Shown piece by piece: positions 25,721-32,285 of a stretch of 64,000 nt of DNA. The notes under the pieces are model-generated. The model worked only from the letters and a program-made list of their open reading frames with translations. It did no database searches and was not told the origin of the DNA. The number at the start of each line of letters is the position of its first letter. The first letter of the stretch is position 1. The position numbers and the translations under genes are program-made. The DNA is from Thermococcus sp. EP1 (lineage in GTDB: Archaea; Methanobacteriota_B; Thermococci; Thermococcales; Thermococcaceae): positions 1-64,000 of the forward strand of contig NZ_JXCG01000007.1 of the NCBI RefSeq assembly GCF_001317345.1, in the 5' to 3' direction.

Positions 25721-25740
25721 ATTTGCACAATTGTTCAAAT
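25721..25740. promoter_or_regulatory. ArsR/SmtB-type operator at the arsR promoter
   Basis: ATTTGCACAATTGTTCAAAT is a 20-bp palindrome with a single mismatched pair. It begins at the end of the TATA box (TTTATAAAT, 25712-25720) and ends 15 bp before the arsR start, ideal for blocking transcription. Size and symmetry match operators of ArsR-family metal sensors. Confidence 0.65.
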
Positions 25741-25755
25741 GTAGAGGTGATAGAA

Positions 25756-26103
25756 ATGACAGAGATATGTAAGGTGTATGAAGAACACCTAGACAAAATA
25801 TTGGAAGCTAAAAAGAAGCTACCAGAGGAGGAGTTACTCTTGGATGTTGCGGACTTTTTTGATGCCTTAGGCAATCCAACTAGGTTAAAAATACTTTTCG
25901 CACTTTTGGAGGAGGAATTATGCACATGTGATCTTTCAAACATTACAGGTCTCTCTGTATCCGCAATATCACATCAGCTTAGAATTCTAAAGGACAGGAA
26001 AATTGTTGCTTATAGGAAAGATGGGAAGAACGTCTTCTATCGTCTAGATGATGAACATGTTAAAGAGATACTGAATGTTGCATTAAAGCACATGGAGGAG
26101 TGA
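25756..26103 (+). CDS. ArsR/SmtB-family metal-responsive repressor
   Basis: A 115-aa winged-helix repressor: FFDALGNPTRLKILFALLEEE, then the recognition helix VSAISHQLRILKDR. The metal-binding motif ELCTCDL in the alpha-3 helix matches CadC/ArsR-type (alpha-3) Cys sites for Cd, Pb or As, with an extra Cys near the N-terminus (EICKVY) as in alpha-3N sensors. Start ATG at 25756 has GAGGTGA 5 nt upstream; the longer frame would run through the promoter. It precedes the P-type ATPase by 2 bp, so it represses its own operon until metal binds. Confidence 0.9.
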   Translation: MTEICKVYEEHLDKILEAKKKLPEEELLLDVADFFDALGNPTRLKILFALLEEELCTCDLSNITGLSVSAISHQLRILKDRKIVAYRKDGKNVFYRLDDEHVKEILNVALKHMEE

Positions 26104-26105
26104 AG

Positions 26106-28196
26106 ATGCCAAAAAAACTTAAACTTGAAGGCCTCGAGTGTGCTAGCTGTGCTTATGAAATTGAGGAAGCGTTGAAAAAGGAAGGTTTTGAGTTTGCGGT
26201 AGTGAACTTCACGACTAGTGAGCTGGTTATTGAGGGAGATATCGAGAAAGCTAAAGAAATAGTGAAAAAGGTCGAGCCGGGGGTTAAGATAATCGAGAAA
26301 GAAGAGCATCATCACGGCCATGATCACGGCCATCACCATGATCATGACGAAAATCCAAGAAAGATGCTCTATTTCATAATACCTTCGCTCATGCTCTTCA
26401 CACTTGGAATGCTCCTTAGATACTATTATAATTATGACAATGCCGTTGTGCTTGGAATATTCGTTATGAGTTACTTTTTAGTAGGCTGGAAAGTGCTAAG
26501 AAACGCTTTTCTTAACTCTGTGCATGGGAATGTTTTTGATGAGAACTTTCTCATAGCTATAGCCACATTAGGAGCATTTGCAATTCGAGAATACCCTGAA
26601 GCTGTGGGAGTTATGCTGTTCTACATCGTCGGCGAGTTTTTCCAAGATTTAGCCATTAACAGGTCAAGACGTTCAATTAAAGCTTTGTTAGCTTTAAAAG
26701 CTGAATATGCAAACTTGAAAATTGGTGATAAACTAATTAGAGTCAAGCCGGAGGAACTTAAAGTTGGAGATATAATTGTTATCAAGCCCGGTGAAAGGGT
26801 TCCAGTTGATGGAATCATCATGGAGGGTGCTTCAAATGTAGATACTTCTGCATTAACCGGCGAAAGCGTACCAAGGACAGTAAAAGAAGGAGATGAGATC
26901 CTCTCAGGAATGGTCAACTTAAGCGCTCTTTTGACAGTCAAAGTTACAAAAGAGCTTAGAGAGTCAACTATTTCAAGAATTTTGGAGCTTGTTGAGAATG
27001 CAAGTGCAAGAAAGGCTAAAACAGAGAAGTTTATCACGCGTTTTGCCCATTATTATACTCCAGCAGTTGTGGGATTAGCTGCACTCGTTGCTATAATCCC
27101 CCCATTAGCTTTTGGGGAACCCTTCTCTAAATGGCTTTACAGGGCTTTAGTTCTCTTGGTGATTTCATGTCCATGTGCCCTTGTACTTTCAATACCCCTC
27201 GGCTACTTTGGAGGTATTGGAAGGGCAGCGAGAGAGGGAATACTAGTTAAGGGATCAAACTTCCTTGATGCTCTAAGCAGGGTCACGATTGTTGCCTTTG
27301 ACAAAACCGGAACGTTAACAAAGGGCGTCTTTAAAGTTACAAAGATAGAAACGAGAAACGGCTTCAGCAAGGAAGAAATAATAAAGTTCGCTGCTTTGGC
27401 AGAGGCCCATTCGAACCACCCGATAGCCAAGGCGATAAAGGAAGCCTATGGAAAAGAAATCAACGAAGCCCAGATAAAGGAGCATGAGAATATAGCTGGA
27501 CACGGAGTTAAAGCTAGAATAGACGGTGTCGAGGTGATGGTAGGCAATGACAGGCTGTTGCATCGCTTTAACATTGAACATGACACATGTCGCGTTAAAG
27601 GAACGGTCGCTCACGTCGTGATAAATGGCAAGTATGCCGGTTACATCATAATCTCCGACGAGATAAAGGAGGACGCACCTATTGCAGTGAGAGATCTCAA
27701 GAGACTCGGAGTTAAAAGGGTCGTCATGGTTACCGGAGATAACCGGGAGGTTGCGGCAGAAATAGCGAAGCAACTTGGCCTTGACAGCTTCTACGCCGAG
27801 CTCTTGCCGGAGGATAAGGTAAAGATCATTGAGGAGCTTGAGAAAGAAAAGGCACCGAACGACAAGATAGTCTTTGTTGGTGATGGTATTAACGACGCCC
27901 CGGTGCTTGCGAGGGCCGATGTGGGAGTTGCGATGGGAGCACTCGGGAGTGATGCAGCGATAGAGACGGCGGACGTAGTTATAATGGACGACAAGCCAGC
28001 AAAGCTGCCAAACGGTATCAGGATAGCCAGGAAGACACAGAGAATAGTGTGGCAGAACATAGTCTTTGCCCTCGGGGTTAAGCTGGCTTTTATAAGCCTT
28101 GGAATCCTTGGGGAAGCAACCATGTGGGAGGCAGTCTTTGCAGACGTCGGCGTTGCGCTGATAGCAGTCTTCAACGCGATGAGGATTTTGAGGTGA
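26106..28196 (+). CDS. zntA: P1B-2 type Zn2+/Cd2+/Pb2+ exporting ATPase
   Basis: A 696-aa heavy-metal pump. An N-terminal HMA domain (GLECASCAYEIE) is followed by a His-rich linker (EEHHHGHDHGHHHDHD), then eight TM helices. The metal site in TM6 is SCPCALVLS, phosphorylation Asp399 in [17 protein letters not shown] hinge, and the last TM has the DVGVALIAVFNA pattern typical of zinc/cadmium pumps. ATG at 26106 follows GGAGGAG; GTG at 26100 is the alternative. Single rows hand-counted give about 35% G+C in the N-terminal half and up to 50% in the C-terminal half, a mosaic pattern. Confidence 0.92.
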   Translation: MPKKLKLEGLECASCAYEIEEALKKEGFEFAVVNFTTSELVIEGDIEKAKEIVKKVEPGVKIIEKEEHHHGHDHGHHHDHDENPRKMLYFIIPSLMLFTLGMLLRYYYNYDNAVVLGIFVMSYFLVGWKVLRNAFLNSVHGNVFDENFLIAIATLGAFAIREYPEAVGVMLFYIVGEFFQDLAINRSRRSIKALLALKAEYANLKIGDKLIRVKPEELKVGDIIVIKPGERVPVDGIIMEGASNVDTSALTGESVPRTVKEGDEILSGMVNLSALLTVKVTKELRESTISRILELVENASARKAKTEKFITRFAHYYTPAVVGLAALVAIIPPLAFGEPFSKWLYRALVLLVISCPCALVLSIPLGYFGGIGRAAREGILVKGSNFLDALSRVTIVAFDKTGTLTKGVFKVTKIETRNGFSKEEIIKFAALAEAHSNHPIAKAIKEAYGKEINEAQIKEHENIAGHGVKARIDGVEVMVGNDRLLHRFNIEHDTCRVKGTVAHVVINGKYAGYIIISDEIKEDAPIAVRDLKRLGVKRVVMVTGDNREVAAEIAKQLGLDSFYAELLPEDKVKIIEELEKEKAPNDKIVFVGDGINDAPVLARADVGVAMGALGSDAAIETADVVIMDDKPAKLPNGIRIARKTQRIVWQNIVFALGVKLAFISLGILGEATMWEAVFADVGVALIAVFNAMRILR

Positions 28197-28201
28197 TATA
28201 G

Positions 28202-28762
28202 ATGCTCTATGTGCTCGGTATTATTTTATTTATTTTTCTATCCTTGTATTCATGGTTTGGGATAAAGAAGGCTTATGAGAAAGGAAATACTCTAGCTACA
28301 AATGTTGCAGTTGCTATATGGGCGGGTGATACAATCCACTTTTTCTTGGTTCTTTGGGCGTCATTAAAGGAATTCTGGCTGATGCCGATTAACAAAACAG
28401 TTGCTTTGGTGGGTGGGATAACTATGGCAGTTCTTGGAGTCGCAATAATGCTCCTCGGCATGCTGGAGTTCCGCTCATTTAAGAGAATGTCTGGTATGGA
28501 CTCATCAAGGCTAATAACATCAGGGATCTACAGATACAGTAGAAATCCGCAGTATGTCGGATGGTTTCTAGCGCTTTTGGGAATCTCAATTGCGGGGCGT
28601 TCTCTCCTTGCGCTTTTGCTTACGATAGCACTCATCATTGGAATTCACTTGTATAATGTTAAGCTTGAGGAGCCCTATCTGGAGCGTGTATTTGGAGAGG
28701 AGTACTCGAAATACAAAAAGAGCACTCCAAGATATTTTGGATTCCCAAGGAAAGTTCGCTGA
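28202..28762 (+). CDS. Membrane methyltransferase of the ICMT/PEMT type
   Basis: A 186-aa integral membrane protein with four or five helices. The C-terminal half has the isoprenylcysteine/phospholipid methyltransferase signature: GIYRYSRNPQYVGWFLALLG, EEPYLERVFGEEYSKYKKSTPRYF. In bacteria such proteins often sit next to metal-transport genes with unknown substrate. GAGGTGAT before ATG, 5 bp after the ATPase stop, so it belongs to the arsR operon. Confidence 0.82.
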   Translation: MLYVLGIILFIFLSLYSWFGIKKAYEKGNTLATNVAVAIWAGDTIHFFLVLWASLKEFWLMPINKTVALVGGITMAVLGVAIMLLGMLEFRSFKRMSGMDSSRLITSGIYRYSRNPQYVGWFLALLGISIAGRSLLALLLTIALIIGIHLYNVKLEEPYLERVFGEEYSKYKKSTPRYFGFPRKVR

Positions 28763-28815
28763 GTATGGGAGAGGTTTAAAAGCAGTGCAGAGTAAATTAT
28801 CATTAGGAGATGTGA

Positions 28816-29475
28816 ATGGGTGCATACATCTTAATGAAACTTCTTGAATCCGCCCCAAGCAGGTATGATAGGGGCATTCAGATTCTTACACTCGGAAAGC
28901 TCGATGAAGCATACGACCGGTTGACCGCTTTTATAAAACCAGGCCAGAGGGTGCTTGATGTAGGGTGCGGGACGGGAGCACTCACGATACGGGCCGCTAT
29001 GAAGGGTGCGGAGGTTAAAGCTATCGACATCAACCCTCAAATGCTTGAAATTGCACAGAAAAAGGTGGAGAAGGTGAAACTTACGCACAGGGTTGAGCTG
29101 TGCGAGATGGGGGTTGCGGAGCTTAATACTGAATCGACGGGGAGCTATGATGTAGTGATGGCAGGGCTGTGCTTCTCTGAACTGAGTGAGGATGAGCTAA
29201 GCTATGCCCTGAAGGAGATAAAGAGAATACTGAAGCCCGGGGGACTTTTGCTGATTGCCGATGAAACTGTGCCCCAGAATCCTCTGAAGAGGATTATTAA
29301 TCTGTTGGTCAGATTGCCCCTTGTGGTGGTTACCTATCTTCTTACCCAGACCACGACAAGGACGATAAAGGATCTTCCCAGAAGGGTGGAGGAAGAAGGA
29401 TTTATAATTGAATCAATCAGGTGGAGTTGGATGGGAGATTTCGTAGAGATAGTTGCAAGAAATCCCGGGAGATGA
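28816..29475 (+). CDS. Class I SAM-dependent methyltransferase next to HgcAB-like gene
   Basis: A 219-aa Rossmann methyltransferase: motif I VLDVGCGTGALTIRAA, acidic motif II AIDINPQMLEIAQ, motif IV YDVVMAGLCFSEL, then the post-motif RILKPGGLLLIADE. Pattern YDRGIQILTLGKLDEAYDRL near the start resembles small-molecule methylases. AGGAGATG precedes the ATG at 28816. A TATA-like TTTAAAAG (about 28776) suggests its own promoter. Its stop is 4 bp before the HgcA/HgcB-like gene, so the pair is likely one unit: a SAM enzyme with a corrinoid protein. G+C is high in parts (one row about 55%). Confidence 0.82.
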   Translation: MGAYILMKLLESAPSRYDRGIQILTLGKLDEAYDRLTAFIKPGQRVLDVGCGTGALTIRAAMKGAEVKAIDINPQMLEIAQKKVEKVKLTHRVELCEMGVAELNTESTGSYDVVMAGLCFSELSEDELSYALKEIKRILKPGGLLLIADETVPQNPLKRIINLLVRLPLVVVTYLLTQTTTRTIKDLPRRVEEEGFIIESIRWSWMGDFVEIVARNPGR

Positions 29476-29479
29476 GGAT

Positions 29480-30622
29480 ATGCTTAGATATATTATTGTA
29501 AACATCGTGGGGACCCTTCTAAGGGGGTTTCCAATGCCCTGCAGGACAGGCTTGATTAAAATAGGAAATCCTGATGAAGATTCACCTGTCTTTCTGACTG
29601 CCAACTACTGTGTAACGGTTGAGCGGGTAAAAAGGGTTCTTGAAAAGAGTGCTATAGACTGCTACCTTCTAGTGGCCAACAGCAAAGGTATTAATGTGTG
29701 GTGTTCTGCTGCGGGAGGGTATCTTACTCATCACGAAGTCATATCAGCTTTAAAAACGAGCGGAATTGAAAAACTTGTAAAGCACAGAAATGTTGTACTT
29801 CCTCAGCTTGCCGCGGCAGGCGTTGAGGCAAGAAAGGTAAAGGAAAAAACCGGGTGGAATATAATATGGGGGCCCGTCTATGCAAAAGACATCCCCGGGT
29901 TTATTAAGAATGGCTACAAAAAACCTCCAGAAATGCGAGAGGTTAAGTTCCCTCTGTTGCACCGCATTGAAATGGCGGTTATGTGGGCTTTTCCTTTTTC
30001 AATAATAGTGACTTTTTTGACATTTCTCTTATGGCGCAGTGCTGTGCTACCACTATTTGCTCTCACCTGGTTGCTGCCCCTCATGATTTTTATCTCGTTC
30101 CCTCTATATTCCAAGTTTTTAAATCTAAGAAAGAATGGCATTGGCGTGAGTAGATACACTGTTATCTTTGATTTTGGTAGAGTTCCTCTAATTCTGGAGG
30201 GAGTCTTTATTTTCCTCCTCATTGTGTATGGCTTTTTCACAGGACATCTAAGTTTTGAATTCCTTCTCCGCTGGGGTTTTGTGTCGTTCATCATAATTCT
30301 GCTCGTAAGCATAGATTTAATGGGTAGCACCCCGATCTATAAGAGCGGCCTGCATGAGGAACGTCTTTTGAGGGTGGTCCTGGATGAAGAAAAATGCACG
30401 GGTTGTGGAATCTGTGTGCAGGTGTGCCCAGGGAACTGCTATGAAATCGAGCGAGTCGCCATGATGCCCCAAGCGGAGAGATGTGTCCAGTGTGGTGCGT
30501 GTATCGTCCAGTGTCCCTTTGATGCCCTTTACTTTGTGAGTCCCGATGGTAGGACAATACCGCCCGAAGTTACCAGAAAGTTTAAGCTCAACCTTATGGG
30601 CAAGAGGCTTGTGAGGATATAA
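29480..30622 (+). CDS. HgcA-HgcB-like fusion: corrinoid cap-helix domain, membrane domain, 2[4Fe-4S] ferredoxin
   Basis: A 380-aa protein with three parts. Residues 1-150 match the HgcA corrinoid-binding domain, with cap-helix motif NVWCSAAGG (Cys75; canonical HgcA has NVWCAAGK) and downstream VVLPQLAAAGVEA and IIWGPVYAKDIPGF. Residues about 160-285 hold four TM helices. Residues 306-347 form a bacterial-type ferredoxin with two C-x2-C-x2-C-x3-CP sets, as in HgcB, but the C-terminal Cys pair of HgcB is missing. Start ATG at 29480 follows GATGAGG. Canonical HgcAB methylates mercury; fused archaeal forms are, from memory, reported without that activity, so the natural substrate is open. Confidence 0.85.
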   Translation: MLRYIIVNIVGTLLRGFPMPCRTGLIKIGNPDEDSPVFLTANYCVTVERVKRVLEKSAIDCYLLVANSKGINVWCSAAGGYLTHHEVISALKTSGIEKLVKHRNVVLPQLAAAGVEARKVKEKTGWNIIWGPVYAKDIPGFIKNGYKKPPEMREVKFPLLHRIEMAVMWAFPFSIIVTFLTFLLWRSAVLPLFALTWLLPLMIFISFPLYSKFLNLRKNGIGVSRYTVIFDFGRVPLILEGVFIFLLIVYGFFTGHLSFEFLLRWGFVSFIIILLVSIDLMGSTPIYKSGLHEERLLRVVLDEEKCTGCGICVQVCPGNCYEIERVAMMPQAERCVQCGACIVQCPFDALYFVSPDGRTIPPEVTRKFKLNLMGKRLVRI

Positions 30623-30670
30623 CTGATGTGTTCCTGAAGCACACTTATGAGGAAGTTTCTGGAAGCCGGC

Positions 30671-30700
30671 ATTCTCTTCCTCCTGAAGGGAGAGGCTTAA
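30671..30700. repeat. Solitary IS605-type end-like hairpin (S3)
   Basis: CTCTTCC (30674-30680) pairs with GGGAGAG (30688-30694), followed by GCTTAAAA. CCTGAAGGGAGAGGCTT resembles the right-end core of the TnpB element. It is shorter than S1/S2 and could equally be a terminator-like hairpin after the HgcAB-like gene. Confidence 0.4.
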
Positions 30701-30803
30701 AAAATGTAAAAGTTTAATTAGTGAATCGTCCAATGTTTAAGGGGGTAATCATGAGGGAATTTCCAAGAGAATCCTTGCAGTTTTTTCACTAGGTTTCATT
30801 CTG

Positions 30804-31646
30804 ATGTTCTACTCTGAAATGATGTTCTGGGCGCGTTGGAGGCCGGAGGATACTATTTCGGGCCTTTTGATGACGTGGTTTATTTATTCTGTTCTGGCAT
30901 TCTTCGTGCTCCTCTTTTTTGAACGTTTTTGTGTGGATGACATTTATTCGATCTTTCTCCTCGGGGCAGTATTTGGTTGGCTCGTCGAAGGAGTTGTCGT
31001 TCAGACGGCCTATGAGGCCTTTCCTTTCCAGCTCGTATGGACTCCTCTAGCGTGGCATGCGCTGATATCTGTCCTTATTGGTCTCTACTTTGTTGGGAAT
31101 GCTTTAAGTGAATGGAAGTTCAAAAAAGCAGCAGCTTTTTTTGCACTTCTTGGGGCTTTTTGGGGAGTATGGGCAATCTACTGGAAGTTTGAGGATGGTT
31201 ATGCCATAACCACAGCTGAATTTGCAGTTTATGCATTCTCGACGGGTATTGCTCTGATGGCATCGTATATAGTCTTTAGCTTGGTTCGCCCTAGAACTTT
31301 TGAGCCGACCAAAGCAGAAACATGGATTTTTAGTGGGGTTCTGGCGTTTTTTGCTCTATCCACAGTTGTGGCAATCCCATTTTCGCCTCTTGTGCTTTTG
31401 CCACTTCTTGGGGTCTCGTTCTATGCTCTCAAAAAGCTCAGTGGAAGAGAGAGTATTCTTTTTCGGTTCTTTAGGGTAAATCCTCGCAGATATGTCATGC
31501 TCCTTTTCATGCCCCTCTCGGCAGTAATAGTGTATGCATTTTTTAGGGAGGTTTGGCTTGAGGTGAACGTTCTTGTTGCCCTCACAACCTCCAGTGTGGG
31601 GATTTTCATCTTTCTGAAAGCTATTTATAAGGCCTTGCGAATTTGA
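30804..31646 (+). CDS. Integral membrane protein, unknown function; N-terminus apparently frameshifted
   Basis: About 280 residues with seven or eight TM helices (e.g. FIYSVLAFFVLLFFERF, AAAFFALLGAFWGVWAIYW). No family recognised. The frame has no ATG/GTG/TTG before 30804, which lacks an SD. But 53 bp upstream an ATG at 30751 with a GGGGGT site starts MREF in another frame, and the 30804 frame read back to 30760 gives SKRILAVFSLGFIL, a natural membrane N-terminus. One missing T in the run at about 30759-30762 would join them. So this is a sequencing slip or a real early frameshift. Confidence 0.65.
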   Translation: MFYSEMMFWARWRPEDTISGLLMTWFIYSVLAFFVLLFFERFCVDDIYSIFLLGAVFGWLVEGVVVQTAYEAFPFQLVWTPLAWHALISVLIGLYFVGNALSEWKFKKAAAFFALLGAFWGVWAIYWKFEDGYAITTAEFAVYAFSTGIALMASYIVFSLVRPRTFEPTKAETWIFSGVLAFFALSTVVAIPFSPLVLLPLLGVSFYALKKLSGRESILFRFFRVNPRRYVMLLFMPLSAVIVYAFFREVWLEVNVLVALTTSSVGIFIFLKAIYKALRI

Positions 31647-31755
31647 CTTTTCATTTTGTAAAATTTGCTTAATGAAAATTTTGTTTCTGATAATGATAAT
31701 CCTATTAACCTTTCGAATTGATAAGAATATTGAAAATAAAAAAGGTGATACAAAA

Positions 31756-32214
31756 ATGAAAGGTGAATGCAAAGCTCATGAAAAGAAAATAAAGCATGTT
31801 CATGGAATGTCTGTGGTGGAAGACTTGGAAAGTGAGTACACTTATGTGAAAGAAGTGGAGTTACATTTTGAGGACGCTGTAGAGAGGGTTAAAGAGGAAC
31901 TTAAAAAAGAAAGTTTCGGTGTGCTCAGTGAGATACGTGTGGATAAGTTGTTTAAAGAAAAAATAAGCCTTGAAATAGAGCCGTATATCATCCTAGGGGT
32001 CTGCAATCCGAACTACTCAAGTCAACTCATAAGTATTGACGTCAACAGCGGTGCATTTCTCCCATGTAACATACTGGTGTATGTCAAAGACAAGAAAACA
32101 TATGTGAGTGCAATGTTGCCGACTAAAGCTATGAAAATCACAGGAAATGAAGAGTTGCTAAAAGTATCAGAGCAAGTTGAAAGAATTTTGAAGAATGTTG
32201 TTGACAAAGTTTAA
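31756..32214 (+). CDS. DUF302 domain protein (paralog 3)
   Basis: A 152-aa DUF302 protein with a short N-terminal extension carrying CKAHEKKIKHVHGM, a Cys/His stretch absent from paralogs 1 and 2. The domain has LGVCNPNYSSQL and LPCNILVYVKDKKTYVS. ATG at 31756 has AAGGTGAT upstream. It sits just before copB, 71 bp away, and may be part of copper handling. Confidence 0.82.
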   Translation: MKGECKAHEKKIKHVHGMSVVEDLESEYTYVKEVELHFEDAVERVKEELKKESFGVLSEIRVDKLFKEKISLEIEPYIILGVCNPNYSSQLISIDVNSGAFLPCNILVYVKDKKTYVSAMLPTKAMKITGNEELLKVSEQVERILKNVVDKV

Positions 32215-32285
32215 TTTTTTACTGTTATTAATTAAAAGTGTTATTAAGGATCTAAATTATAGCTATGAAATATATGGTGGTCAAT

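Noticed and set aside
27580-27593. ATGACACATGTCGC inside zntA, similar to the hcp operator
   Set aside because: It lies deep in a coding region, has two mismatches in one arm and no promoter follows it; likely chance.
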